Positions 49,196-60,762 of a stretch of 64,000 nucleotides of DNA are shown here, piece after piece. The number at the start of each line of letters is the position of its first letter. Position 1 is the stretch's first letter. A model generated the notes under the pieces. That model had not been told where the DNA came from, searched no databases, and was given only the letters and a program-made list of their open reading frames with translations. The stretch covers positions 7,949,001 to 8,013,000 of the forward strand of contig PUFA01000070.1 in assembly GCA_003508835.1 (NCBI GenBank). Direction: 5' to 3'. The DNA is from Eonycteris spelaea (Eukaryota > Chordata > Mammalia > Chiroptera > Pteropodidae). Both the position numbers and the translations under genes were made by a program.

Positions 49196-49909
49196 ATTTT
49201 AATGTTTAATAAGTTACTAAGTTTGAGGTATCACTTTATAACCAAATTTTAACTCAAAAAAAAATAATAATAATCTTGCTAATTTCATTATCTTTAAACC
49301 TTTAATTAGCCACCTCTACAGACAGGTATCACTGTCTTTCTGTCTGGACATAGGCCAAGAGATGTCGGCTGGGACAGGTGAAAGATGCAATTACCACCGA
49401 AGGGGATAAATAAGATGAGCATGTTTTCTGAATCCAAAATTCAGATTGTGGCTTAACAAAATATTTGAGTATGATTATGTAAAAAATCTTATAAATATAT
49501 AAAAATTAAATTCAATTGCATTATAAACTTAATGCATTGCCTTTCCAATAAAAAATAATCTAATCAAGACTGTCCCCAGAAAATTAATCCATAGTCTCCA
49601 CAGATATATTGAAAGAAGAGCAGGGAGAGGGGAGGCACTGATCACCAAATGAATAATTCCCAGCTTTCATTCTTTGTATGTTTTGATAATAGCACCTCAA
49701 TAAATGTCCTATATAAAGATCAGTACATTTTTCTTCACACTTAATATAAATACCAACAGTGGTCGCCTACCAACATTCACCCAAAGGCACACTTCACAGG
49801 TTTCATAATCTAATTCTAAAATAATCACATGTAATTAAAATAAAGTAATAAAAAATAAAACACAAATAATAAAAAACATGAGAATAATGTAGAAAGTAGA
49901 AAAATGTAA

Positions 49910-50107
49910 TTTATTTGCCTTATTTTTGCCTTGAGTTTAAGGCAGTTTCATTTTTTACCAGAGTGATTTTTTCTGATCATATGCAAGAATCAGCATCTTC
50001 TGCTTGACCTGTCTTTAATTGATCATTTACATTTTATACATTTGTGCACTTGATAACCATATTTTCCCCATGATCACTGAGGCTCTGTAATATAAAATGT
50101 CATTGTT
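49910..50107 (-). promoter_or_regulatory. ATP23: ATP23 3' UTR with AATAAA signal
   Basis: The segment immediately after the stop codon is AT-rich and has no coding potential. A canonical AATAAA hexamer on the minus strand lies at 49915-49910, about 195 bases after the stop. Further AATAAA-like sequences occur near 49.85 kb, so longer 3' ends are possible. Cleavage site use cannot be read from the sequence. Confidence 0.5.
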
Positions 50108-50311
50108 TTATATATTTGAGTAATACCGATCACGATTTTGAAAGTCTCTATGAGCATATCTTGCATAAGTCTTGTTATGTGGGATCCTTCCAAAAGGTTC
50201 GTGGTCATTGAAACAAGATTCAAAAACTTCATCAACAGCCTTTTGAGCTACTTCTTTGCTGATATTCCTAACAGCCAGAATAGAAAGAATGGCTCTGTCT
50301 CTCACACAAGT
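50108..50311 (-). CDS. ATP23: ATP23 terminal coding exon 6
   Basis: This 204-nt exon encodes residues 181-247 and the TAA stop at 50110-50108. It begins [20 protein letters not shown] after a CTAG acceptor preceded by a pyrimidine tract. It ends [21 protein letters not shown] in shorter blocks that match the family C-terminus. The region is near-identical to human, with Ile, Gln and Gln substitutions at scattered sites. Confidence 0.96.
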   Translation of the reverse strand, partial: TCVRDRAILSILAVRNISKEVAQKAVDEVFESCFNDHEPFGRIPHNKTYARYAHRDFQNRDRYYSNI

Positions 50312-53300
50312 CTAGAGAGAAAGAAAAGTATGTGCCTTTAATCATATATGAAAGTTTTACCATGAAATATTTTATATAATGCCTGATCCACAATCAAAAC
50401 TCATTCTCCTATAGTTAATATATTGTAATAAATATGTAAGGGGAAGAAGGGTACTAGATTTAGTGGGGTGATCACTTTGTGAGTTATATAGATCTCTAAT
50501 CACTATGCTGTACAACTGAAACTAATATAATTGAAAACACTCGTTGAACTGTACAATGTAAATATGAGCAACTAATTGTCTATTATATCATATTTCAATA
50601 AAGCTGGAAAAAATTAATTAATAAAACATTCTATTATTTTAGTCTGTCATTCTAAAGAAGAAACATAACTCTTAAAATATGGAGCAGGTTTAGCTCAATC
50701 TAAAATTATTTAGGTATAAGTAAGACCTCCTCCAATTTTCTTATCTTTTCCAATAATATAAGCAGATGTCATTCTCTGAAGTTTCTGGCAGTGTTTGCCA
50801 AACAACAACTCCCAATTTGTAAAATCATAGGACAGTATATAAATAAGGTTCTGGTTGAACTTTTAATAAAATTTAAAATAAAGTTAAAATGTACTTTACT
50901 TCTACAACTCTCTTCCTTAACTTTCCAGTTGACCAATACTAGATCACTTTTCCTTTGAGAGGAGTACTTCCCCCTGCAGGCAATAGGAAACCACACATTA
51001 TACAGACAAAATTGGAAGGTGTCCTAATTTTTCAGATTTTTTTTTCTGAGTGTTCTGCACATGAGTATTAAAGTTATCTTCCTAAGAAAATAATTTACCT
51101 AATGTTACAGTAATAGACAAAACTGTCTCAGTGTTCTAAACATTTTAAGAAACTTAAGGTGCTGCCATTTCCAATTCTTGGAAAGCATTTAACCAATTTA
51201 TTTCTCCAAAGGCCCATACTAAAAACTCAAAAGAATGACATTTAAGTTTTCCTGAAAAATAACCAAACACTGGTTCTGAGAGCTGTACATCCTGTCACTG
51301 ATTTTCTCTGCACGTTCCAAGCCTGGTGAGGATGCCCAACCTGGAGATGCTCACTAGTATTGGAAATATAAACCAGTGCTTCTCAATCTAAATTACACCA
51401 AACACCGATTTTAAAAATACATCCCCAGCATAAAGGGATGAGGACAGGAAGTACAGTATGGAGCCAAAACAGCAACTGCCAAAATGAGAAAATTTCTCTC
51501 CTCCAGGGAAAAAAAGAAAAATGGTGGTCAAAATCTGGAACCACAGAGTTGGGAGACACGAGTATCGATCACAATTCAGATTCACTTCTTTCCAGATGTC
51601 ATAAATTTCTATTAAAAGTATGCAAGTTTACAGTCAGTTGCTGTAATGGATGTTTCTGTGTTTCTCTTGGGTACATGACATTCAAAAACAAGGACTCTAT
51701 TCTCTACTCTTTCCCTCAACCAGGCTCCCACCACCTCCACATATTTTCCATCCTGTTGCTAGCTCTACTCTGCTCCTGAATTCTGCTCATTTTCTGCTCC
51801 TGCTACCCAAAGTAAAAAGAAGAGACTTCTCTCTCAAAGACTCTGGACCTTGAATCACAGGCCTTAACCACGTTATCCATTTCTCTTCTCTGGGTGTTCC
51901 AATGTGCACCCTACTCTACCCTTCCCACTGAGAGCCAGAGCACACAGACCATTCAGCTGAATTTACCAGAGAAGCAGGGATTCAAGGGCACAGAAGACGT
52001 GCGGCACGAGGCAACTCCACGGCGTATCACCAAACCGACCTCTCATAGACTGAAAGTCTAATAACCCTTTCTGAGTCATCCCCTCTCCAGGCACAGGCTT
52101 CTCTTCTAGCTCCCATTCACAAGTTCACAATCACTCTATTCTGAAAGGTATTACTTTGTTGTCTAGCAGTTACTGTGGCAGTTTCAAAATATAAGTCCAG
52201 GACTGCTAGGATAAAAGTAAGACAGGCTGAGTTTTCACTTCCATCCTTATCGACCCTCATCTAAAAGTATACCAAGGTGAGATCAGAGCTCTTTTCACTA
52301 TTAAAATCTCTCAATCAGTCACACAGTTTGCCCATAATTATACAGAACTAAATTCCATCTATTTGGCTTAAACAGTATACATTTTATATTCTTTTCATGT
52401 AAGTATTTCTTCCAAATTTCAATTACTAAATAATGTACTTCTCATTTCTTTATTCACTATTTCCACTCTTAGCACTCTTGAGGATAAGTGATGTCATGTT
52501 TGTTCTTACCTGATGGTGTTGTTTTAGTCCAAAACGTAACCTGAATATTTCATTTACAAGTGAACAGTCTCCACTAAGGTTAGCAGCTCGAACCTATCAC
52601 AAAAACAGAAGCAAACAAAAAGAAAATAAGTGCTCATGCCCTACACCTTTATATCAACCAATTGTTTAAAATTGTAAAAGAATATTAAATTAGCAGGTTT
52701 TTCTGAGAACAGGTATCTGTAAGACTTTTTAAAACTCTATTGCCTCAAGAAGTTCTTAAATTAAGAAAAAGAGTAGATATGGATGAGCTATGCTAGACAA
52801 TGCCAAATACACTGGGTGGAGGGGAGCAGGGGGTTGTTTGATCATCTACCAAAGACAATTTTCAAAACTTTATAGTCAGAAAGTTGGGCCTCAGATTTAA
52901 AAGTCCGTGCTTTCTACAAGATACAAACACTTATACAAAATTACCAAAAGGATGTCAAGAAAGCATTCTTCCAAAGATTTACAAACTGAATTTCAATATG
53001 AGTTAAAACTGAATACATCAGTTTTTAAGACATTTTGAGCATGAACCTCCCAGCCCTAGCCCAAGTCACTGACACTCTCTGGGACCCCTTCTCCAGGGCC
53101 GCAACTGTCCTATGAAAAACTAAGTAGTACAAAGCACAGCGACTCGAGAACATTCCAAACTGGTCATGCTACGAGCAGGACAGCCTGAAGTTAGAACATG
53201 TTTTCTAATTTACTACATTTCTAAGGTAAAAAGCAGCTTTAAAAGATGAAAAGTTCTTGGAACTACCCACATAGATTCTACAGCCAACCTGGCCACATTT

Positions 53301-56300
53301 TTGCTAATTTACTGTAAAGAGAATGACCCACTTCTTGTTACTTCTACAATAACATGGCCTTGTTCCCAGAGGACTCAAGGCACTCAATACACTTTAACTA
53401 GCTAACAAGCGTTAATTCTCATAACACTCAAGAGAGAGACATATTTTAAAACTCTGGTTTCAGCCTGCTTTCCAAGTAATATGAGTTATAATTAGATGCA
53501 ATCGGGTTGCTTATTGATTTCAAAGGAAAGAAAATAATTGAAGTTATAAAGTATAAGCTTGAAATTTAGTTTTTTTAACTTAGCACATTACACTCTTCAA
53601 TTAATGAAATGCAAGTCTGAAATACCTATATATAAATAGATATATTTTTAATACATACATGGACACACACACTTCTGAGAGCAATCCAAAGTACTTAATA
53701 ATAAATATATTTTTCTGTTGTATTTTTAAGATTAAACGTTCAACTCTAAGGTAAGCAAGGAACTTTAGAGGCACAGCTATGGCAGGCAGGACGCAAACCA
53801 GTTAAGAACCCTGGTTGCAATCCTGCCTCTCCACTTACTAACTATAAAATCTGAACAAATGCCTCAGTTTCCACAGATATAAAATGGCGATAATAACCTC
53901 CATGGCTTGTTGTGAAGATTAAATAAGGTTAAATCTGTTTGTAGCACAGAATAGTGTTTGGCGCACAACCCTCAGTAAATGTTAACGATCCTCATGCTTG
54001 ATCCTCATATTATACAGGTTATTCCATAAGAAATAGATTATTATTATAATTAGTTAATCAAAACTATTATTAAGATTTAAAGGTTATATTTAAGACAGTT
54101 CTAAAAAAATTCAAATGTTTCCTGTTGCATCTCAAAAATTATATTCAACAGTTAAAAACAGAAATTCAAATCCAATGTGAAATAAAATATTCAAACAGAG
54201 TGTTCTTGGGTGGGGGAGATATCTTCTGCAAAAAACTCACCTCTGAGCAGGCCAAATGTCTGACATTGGTGAACCAGTTAACGTGAGCGCGACAATGATC
54301 AAAGGCATGAATGAGCTCGTGGGTGACCACTCTGTTCATATGGGCCTGATTATGAATATTATTCTGGCACAAAACAATCTAGAAGGCACCAAAATAAGAG
54401 AAATTCGGCTATTTCTAAAATGTACTCTCATTTCATGGATCCCACCCTCTCTCTCACATGACGAAGTTCACCAGCCCGACTACCTCCACCCATTCTTCTC
54501 CACCAACCCCACACCGACCTACCTGCCAAGGCCCAGTACTAACTGCGTGGTCTTTTAAGCCTTCCCAATGACTAACTTCTCCCTTCTCCTCTCTCTGGAC
54601 TACAATAGCACTTACATTAAGGACACTATTCACATACTATCCTCATTGGGGTGACTGTACCAATGTGTCTTGGACTCCACAGCATTGTATTAAGAGTGTG
54701 GACTTTGAAATGAAGTAGACAGATTCAAATTCCAGCTCCATTTCGTACTAATTTGGTGATCTTGGGCAAGTCTCTTAATTCCCCATGTCTCAGTTGCCTC
54801 TACTATTAAAAAAGGAGATAGAGTACCTACCTCATAGAATTGTGAGAATTAAATGAGAATATATGTAAAATGCTTCTTATCAAGTTTCTGAATGAGCAAT
54901 GAATCAACAATGAATAACCACCACTGTCCCATTCTACTACAATTGCCAGGAAAAATCCTCAGAAAGACCTTCAGAAAGAAGTGCAAAAAGCCAACAGCAC
55001 ACTGAGCAGGACCCTATAAAAATAATAGACACCCTATAAGAATAACAATTATCATTTATTGTGTACTTCCTATGTGCCAGACACTGGGATATGTGCCAGT
55101 TATTTCACATACATTCATTCAACATCCATTTGCTCAACTAATATTTATTGAGACCAAGCAGTAGATTTATAATCTACTAACGGAGACAGAAATTAATCAA
55201 ATATTTACCAAAATGCTTAAATACATGCAATGACAGTTGTCATGAATAAAAACCCAAGGTGTCATGAGCACTTACAATGCAAATGTGTGACCTGGTCTGG
55301 AGGGCTAGGAAAGGCTTCTCTGCAGAAGGTTATGTTTAAACTGGAATCTAATGGATGAATGGGAATTAAATATGGAAAGGGAAGGGAACATTCCAAACAG
55401 ACAGAACAACCTAAGCAAAGGGTAAAGGGAGAGTTGAAAGAAAAGAATGTTTGTGAAGCTGAAAGCAGGCCTATATGTTGCTGAAGCAGAGTTAGAGGTG
55501 GTAGGCATGAGATAAGGCTGGCGAGGTCAGCAGTGGCCAATTCACTGAACACCTTGTGCTTATCCTGAGAGCAACGGGAAGTCACTGAAAAGAAGCAGTG
55601 AAACAGGAGGTTACTTTTGTTTTGTTTTGTCTTTAACCTTTTGACTATAGTTGGGGAAATAAGCAGAAGATGACCAAAACTAGATGCAGAGAGACTAGTT
55701 TAAGGCTAATGAAGTAATCTAGGTGAGGGGTAATGGCACTTGAGCTAGGATAATGGGAACCAAAAAATGTATCTAGAAGGTAATTTGGACAAAATTTGGT
55801 GATGGACAGAGTATTGGAAAGGAATCAGAGGTATGAAGAATGATCCTTAATTTCTGCTGTGTAATAGGGTGGATGGTGTTACTGTTCACCGAAATATGCA
55901 AAAACAAAAGACCAGGTTGGGTTCCGAAAGAGGTATGGTAAAAATTAATAATTTGGATTTGGACATGTCACATCTGAGGTGCCTTGAGGACATCCAAGTA
56001 TAGGTGTTAATTGGGTACTTGAATATATGGATGTGGAGTTCAAAAGAGAGCTCTGACCAAGGAAAATAAATGTGATCCCTTTGGTAGAGTAGAGAATAAA
56101 AACAAAGGGGGATCTAACAACAAAGATTAAGAGATTTCAACATTTAAGGGCTGGTAGCAAAGGAGCAACCAGAAGAGTGCTGTATATCAAAAACTATGGA
56201 AAGAAAGTATTTGGCAGTACCTGCAAAAGTCAAATGTACGCATACCATATGACCCAGCAATTCCACTCTTAGGCATATAACTTAGAGTAACCTTTGCACT

Positions 56301-59300
56301 TGTGAACCAGAAGAAAAGGTTATATATATATATATATATTTTCACAGCAGCATTGTTCAAAATAACAAAGTTGGAAAAAATTAATATTAGATCGGGTAAA
56401 CTATAGTATAGACACACAATGGAATACTATCCAACAAGTGAAACTAAATAAACGAGGTGTACAAAATATGGAAGAATCTCACAATGTCAAATGAAAGAAT
56501 TGTTACAGAAAACTACATAATGTATGATTGCATAAAACTACAAAGAATTATGTATAACTCAAAGTTTAAGAGCAGGCAACTAAATAACGCATTGTTGGAC
56601 TGTATACACAGATGGTAAAGCCACTCAGAAAGCAGGGAATTATCACAGAAGTCAGAATAAGGAAGGTGAGGGAATGTGATTCAAGAGGGGAACACAGGCT
56701 TCTGAAGTCCTGGCAATGTTCCATTTTTCACAGCTGGGTGACAGCTATACAGTTACTCATTTCATTATGACCAAAAGTGTACATATAGGTTTTTTACTTT
56801 CATATATGAATGAGATACTTCACAATACAAATTTTAATTTAAAAAAAATGTTTAAGAGAGTGGCTGCTGTGTTCAACACTGCTGAGAAGTAAGATGAAGG
56901 TTCTAAATTTCCACTCTATTTAACCACAAGGGGGGATGAATTTACCAAGACCCACTTTGATAATGGGTCTGTTAACAGCTACAGGTATTGTTATGACCAA
57001 TTTACAAATGAGGACACTGAGAATAAGGCAAATATCTTGCCCAAGCCCTGCAGCTAATGAACAGGGGAACTAGAACTTGAACTCAAGTCTACCTGACTCC
57101 AAAACCCAGACCCTTCACTCCTGACCTATACTGCTTTTTCCCATGATTACTGTGAAACAGCTATAAACAACCCAAATACATATAGAATTTTCCAGCATGA
57201 AACAATTAAGTGTAGGTACATGTGAGTTATATATTCAAGATGGAAATAGTTACTAATAACACTTTCATCTACCCCTACCACATGACATAACCCATCTACC
57301 CCTCCATGACTCTGTCAAAACCCTCTCATGACTTAAAACTAATAATAACATTTATTGAGCGATTACTATGTTTTTTATGGTAAGCACTTTACAAGAAATG
57401 TCTCATTTAATTCTCATAACCATTCTATAAGATAGAATCTTCACCCATATTTTACAGATGAGAACTCTCATGCTCCTGATTAAAATTTCTAAAGATGAAA
57501 CTCTTCAGCTTAGCATTCAAAGCCTCCAACCCTGTGTCAGCTTTCTTTCCAATCCTACTTCCCCTTGTTTCCCATATATTCCTGACTTCCAGCTTAACTA
57601 GCTAGACAGCATGCCATTCCCCAAATATACCCTGTGCTTTCTCAACACACCACCTTGCTCCTGTTTTCCCTGCTTTGGGCAACAATCTTTGTCTTCTTTG
57701 CCCTGACGGAGCTTTATATCCTCCAGCTGAATCTGTTGGCATCATTCAGTCAATCATATCACTGTCCTTAACACATGCCCACCTAAAATAATTTACTCTC
57801 CCTCAAATTTTGTCATTATCTGTATTCATGTCTCTTTTCCCCTGTGAGAGTGTCTTAAAAGTAAGGACCCTGACTAATCCATTTTTTGAATCCCACACAA
57901 AGTCTACCAACAGAACGCCCAGCATGTGAAATGTGCTCAACAAACATCAGGAGAATTGCAGGAAAGAAAACAACGTCACAAAAATGCCTACCTGAGACAT
58001 CGAAGCATCAAAACCTCCACTGACATGTCCATTACAATCTTCACAAGAAAAGTGTCTTTCTCTGTTAACATCACTAAAAGGCAAGAATGGGTTAAAGAAA
58101 CAAATGTCTAGAAGCAGGGAGGATGTAGCACAGGAGAAACAGCCCTGGGCCAGAAGACTCCATAGCAAATCCTCTCCACCATCCACACATACAAAACACT
58201 GGGAAAGCAACTGAACACTTTCAGGACTTAGTTTTCTCATCTGTAAAATAAGGAAATTGTCTCTGCAAAATTTGTGCTAGTTTGAATTCTCTCAATTTTA
58301 TGATTCTGTAAAGCATTTAGTTAACTAATTAAGACCACAGTGGAAATATGCTGGAGTTGCTGCCCTTGGGCCAGAATGTTAAGAAGTCAATCTCAGAAGT
58401 CACTTCCTCTAATCCCTCCCGAAGTCAAACAACACCTCCTCTGCAAGGAGCTGAGATTTCTTCTCCATTAAGGACAATTATGACACTGGCATAGTGGTAA
58501 AGCCAGGTTTGGCAATTACTTACAAAAAATATTTTAAGTATTCTTACTAAATACTCAAGGTAAATGGTAGAGCCACATATTTGGAGTTAGGGCAGATGTC
58601 GGAGAACAAGGCTTGCCTGGAGAGAATGCAGCCAATCACCACCATCTACCATATGGAAAAGGCTTTTTAGCCTGAAGAAAAGTCTTAAATAGTTTCGGTT
58701 TGGGGTTTTTTATTTTTAACAGCCAGAATATAGAGCAGCACTTCATAAAGATTTACTTACCAACCTGAGTGCTTCATGGCATCAAGCAGAAGTTTGACGT
58801 ATGGATCTGAAAAGATATGGACTTAAACATGTATTCTAATTGGAAAAAGATAGCCAATTAAGTTATCCAAATAGCAGTGTAATATATCAGCAAAATGCAA
58901 TTCAGAAATCTCAATGAAGTAATATTATCTTAAAAATTGGTAAAAATGGTTATGAAAAGACCAGCTTAAATTAACATAAAAGCAGGTCTTTAATGAAATG
59001 AAACTGATACAAATATCAAGATGGGTACTACAAAAATCTTAGATAATATCAAATATGCTTTTAAAGGCCATTTTCAGTTAAATGATGAAACGCACTGTAT
59101 TAAAGCATGTACCAAAAGATTGGGGGAATTGGAAGCATAACCAAAGAAACATATAGCAGCACAGTGTCAAGATTAGAGGAAGGCAGTAAGTAGCCCCACC
59201 AATGCCTGTCCCAGTCAGAGCCCACCAGTAACACGGTGTCCCATGCTGAGTACCACACACTCGACCAGACTAGCCAACTGAAGTTCTTCCATGGGGAAGG

Positions 59301-60762
59301 CAGTTAAAATAGTTCAGGACCACGTTCAGTAAAAAGCAAGGAAGAATTTGTGGATTTGGAAAGAAGAAAAAAGACTTAACTAGAACCACAGTAGCTTCAA
59401 GTATCTGAAGGGGTTCCATGTGGGAAAAGAGTCAGTTACTATTTCTTCAGAGGGCAGAACAAGGACCGAAGGGTAGAAGTTACATGGGGCAGATTTCAAT
59501 TCAGTATAAGAAAGGATTTTTCTAACAACTAAAGCTGTTGATACAATAGACAAGTAGCCGCAAAGAACACAGAACCTGCTCCAGGAGCGGTCTATAAATG
59601 CTCTAATAAGTGATGGCACAGAGGTTTTCCTCTACAAGGGTGGAAAGGCTTATGACTTCTGAGGGCCTTTCCACTTCTAAGAGTCTATGAGCTTGTGATG
59701 ATCATAGCAAAATACAGTGAACCCAATGCCTCTAGTAACTTTTCACATAAGCATTTTGTCTGATAATATAAATGCGCAGCAAATTATATGACATAAGCAA
59801 TAAAATAGAAAGAAATGAAGGTTTGGAGGTTTTTTTAAAACAAAAACAGGTAAAAGAAAAGTAGTAGTTAGGATGATAAAGTTAGGTTAGGTTACTGTTT
59901 TACTAACCTAACTGCTTCTAAAAGTGTTAACAGCAAAATAATTATTAATAATGATATACATTATTTAGTGTATATCAAGTGACAGGCACCATATTAAATG
60001 CATTATTATTCAAGCAACTAAGAGACTTTTACAAAATTGGAGTGGGTTCAAAAATCTAGTCTTCTTTTTAAAAAATGCAGGGAGCACAGTGGTTTGTACT
60101 TCAAAAAAACCTGCAGTATTTTAGAATTTTAGAATCAATTTGCTCTTAAGAAAAAAAAAAAACAAAGGTCTCCCATATGGCTTGGTTTTCCCATCACTCT
60201 CTGCCTCAAGGATAGGATTTCAAAGCTTTAATCCTACCAACACTTTCTCCCAACAGCCCTCCCTGTGGAAGGCTGACCAGTGAGTGTGACAGAAAAGAGC
60301 AAACTCCTAGCCCGACTCCTCGTTCATTCCACGAGCAAGAGTAGTGCTGAAAGGGACCTCAGCGCCTCCTCTGATACGGAAACTGAACCCCAGACCCCGA
60401 CTCCAGACCGCTTGATGCCGAATCTGCCTAGTCCTGCGCGGAGGTGCCGGATCCCGGGCCACCCCTCACCTGGGACCGAAACTCGAGCCCCCGAGTGGCG
60501 CCCAGACCCCTCCCTGCCCGCCGGGTCTGACACCACCACTCCTGGACCCCCAGCCTCCGGGTCAGCTCCTACTTGTCTGCAGCGTCTTCATGAGCATGAG
60601 CTGGCACTTCTGGTTGTTGGTGAAGAAGCCAGAGAGAAATCCCTGCTGAGGCTTCCCCTGAGCCAGCCGCTCGGGGAAGACCTGGCACGCGACGTGCTGT
60701 TGCTGCAGCTGCTCCCCGCCGAGCGGCCGGCCCACGCTCTTCCGGAGCTCCAGCCATGCCAT
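50108..60762 (-). CDS. ATP23: ATP23 metalloprotease homolog, six-exon gene
   Basis: This is the complete coding region of the ATP23 homolog, also called XRCC6BP1 or KUB3, a zinc metalloprotease of MEROPS family M76. In yeast, Atp23 acts in the mitochondrial intermembrane space, processes the Atp6 precursor and helps assemble the ATP synthase F0 sector; the human protein was also described as Ku70-binding. The exons (190, 46, 82, 138, 84 and 204 nt) sum to 744 nt, giving 247 aa plus stop; the human protein is recalled as 246 aa. Exon 1 ends in phase 1, exon 2 in phase 2 and the rest in phase 0, and all introns are GT-AG. HELIH is at residues 126-130 with Asp133 following, and Cys89-x2-Cys92 lies in exon 3. 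The C-terminus ends RDRYYSNI. No internal stop or frameshift is seen after the start region. Identification rests on near-identity to the remembered human protein. The oddity is the N-terminus, described under exon 1. Confidence 0.95.
50312..52509 (-). other. ATP23: ATP23 intron 5
   Basis: This intron is noncoding. It holds an L1 3' end (about 50433-50630), a possible hAT TIR fragment near 51.37 kb and otherwise unique AT-rich sequence. It has GT-AG ends on the minus strand. Confidence 0.85.
50433..50635 (+). repeat. L1 3' UTR in ATP23 intron 5
   Basis: GTGATCACTTTGTGAGTTAT, CACTATGCTGTACAACTGAA and ACTAATATAATTG resemble L1 tails common in Laurasiatheria, the main hint to the lineage. Confidence 0.7.
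52510..52593 (-). CDS. ATP23: ATP23 coding exon 5
   Basis: This 84-nt exon encodes residues 153-180 ([20 protein letters not shown], then FGLKQHHQ). It begins after an ATAG acceptor and ends before a GTAAGA donor, in phase 0 at both ends. It matches the human residues with a few substitutions. Cys162 lies in a conserved position. Confidence 0.95.
52594..54240 (-). other. ATP23: ATP23 intron 4
   Basis: This intron is noncoding and contains a plus-orientation MIR near 53.77-53.99 kb. The rest is unique AT-rich sequence in which no other element was recognised. Confidence 0.85.
53765..53995 (+). repeat. MIR SINE in ATP23 intron 4
   Basis: It contains GCAATCCTGCCTCTCCACTT, CCTCAGTTTCCACAGAT, AATAACCTCCATGGCTTG and GTGTTTGGCGCACAA, a plus-orientation MIR. 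Confidence 0.85.
54241..54378 (-). CDS. ATP23: ATP23 coding exon 4 (HELIH zinc site)
   Basis: This 138-nt exon encodes residues 107-152 and carries the catalytic motif [12 protein letters not shown]. His126 and His130 are the expected zinc ligands, Glu127 the general base, and Asp133 the likely third-ligand position in this family. The acceptor is CTAG and the donor GTGAGT follows the Glu152 codon. The catalytic residues are intact, so the gene looks functional. Confidence 0.96.
54690..54890 (+). repeat. MIR SINE in ATP23 intron 3
   Basis: It contains AAGAGTGTGGACTTTGAAAT, TTGGTGATCTTGGGCAAGT and GTACCTACCTCATAGAATTG, a plus-orientation MIR. Confidence 0.85.
55045..56135 (-). repeat. L2 LINE fragment (with MIR-like start) in ATP23 intron 3
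   Basis: Reversed L2 landmarks occur in order: ATTCATTCAACATCCATTTG, AGGAAAGGCTTCTCTGCAGA, ACATTCCAAACAGACAGAAC, TAATCTAGGTGAGGGGTAAT, TTGGATTTGGACATGTCACA and GAGGACATCCAAGTATAGG. The first 70 bases look like a MIR end. Confidence 0.75.
56170..56862 (+). repeat. L1M 3' region in ATP23 intron 3
   Basis: ACCATATGACCCAGCAATTC, CTTAGGCATATAACTTAG, CACACAATGGAATACTATCC and CTGGGTGACAGCTATACAG are typical L1M ORF2 end and 3' UTR landmarks in plus orientation. Confidence 0.8.
56320..56340. repeat. (TA)n microsatellite
   Basis: A short TA tract within the L1M fragment of ATP23 intron 3. Confidence 0.9.
56965..57135 (-). repeat. MIR SINE in ATP23 intron 3
   Basis: ACAAATGAGGACACTGAGAA, TCTTGCCCAAGCCCTGCAGC and CTCCAAAACCCAGACCCTTC fit a reverse-oriented MIR. 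Confidence 0.75.
57340..57475 (-). repeat. MIR fragment in ATP23 intron 3
   Basis: AACATTTATTGAGCGATTAC, AAGCACTTTACAAGAA and TTTTACAGATGAGAACTC fit the reverse MIR. Confidence 0.75.
57490..57960 (+). repeat. L2 LINE 3' end in ATP23 intron 3
   Basis: It contains TTCAAAGCCTCCAACCCTGT, CATGCCATTCCCCAAATATA, GTCTTAAAAGTAAGGACCCT and GAAATGTGCTCAACAAACAT, which track the sense L2 3' end. It stops about 30 bases from ATP23 exon 3. Confidence 0.7.
57992..58073 (-). CDS. ATP23: ATP23 coding exon 3 (Cys-x2-Cys region)
   Basis: This 82-nt exon encodes residues 80-106, including [19 protein letters not shown]. The acceptor is TTTTAG and the donor is GTAGGC. Cys89 and Cys92 form a CxxC pair conserved in the family. 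Yeast Atp23 cysteines form disulfides during Mia40-dependent import; whether the same holds here is inference. The reading frame stays open past the donor for a few codons, but the splice site and the match to exon 4 fix the end. Confidence 0.95.
58074..58760 (-). other. ATP23: ATP23 intron 2
   Basis: This short intron between exons 2 and 3 has GTAAGT and TTTTAG ends. No repeat or RNA gene was recognised in it. Confidence 0.85.
58761..58806 (-). CDS. ATP23: ATP23 coding exon 2
   Basis: This 46-nt exon completes Asn64 and encodes [14 protein letters not shown] plus two bases of Cys79. The minus-strand acceptor is a pyrimidine tract ending CAG just above 58806, and the donor is a strong GTAAGT just below 58761. 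The phases (1 in, 2 out) fit exons 1 and 3 exactly. The sequence matches the segment before the cysteine pair in mammalian ATP23. Confidence 0.95.
58807..60572 (-). other. ATP23: ATP23 intron 1
   Basis: This is the first intron. Its 5' part (above about 60.38 kb) belongs to the CpG island. A MIR-like fragment is visible near 59.94-60.04 kb. No other gene was recognised. Confidence 0.8.
59940..60040 (-). repeat. Probable MIR fragment in ATP23 intron 1
   Basis: AAGTGACAGGCACCATATTA and AAATGCATTATTATT are weak matches to the reverse MIR core. Confidence 0.4.

Larger units (their letters stand above)
54379..57991 (-). other. ATP23: ATP23 intron 3 (repeat-rich)
   Basis: This is the largest intron. 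It is built largely of old repeats: a MIR near 54.69 kb, an inverted L2 from about 55.1 to 56.1 kb, an L1M 3' end at 56.17-56.86 kb, MIR fragments near 57.0 and 57.35 kb, and an L2 3' end at 57.49-57.96 kb that reaches almost to exon 3. Confidence 0.85.

Noticed and set aside
60757..60757. Using the [11 protein letters not shown] as the ATP23 start
   Set aside because: Its frame leads to RGAAAA-type sequence and a stop just past the exon 1 donor, and never reaches the conserved GEQLQQQH protein.
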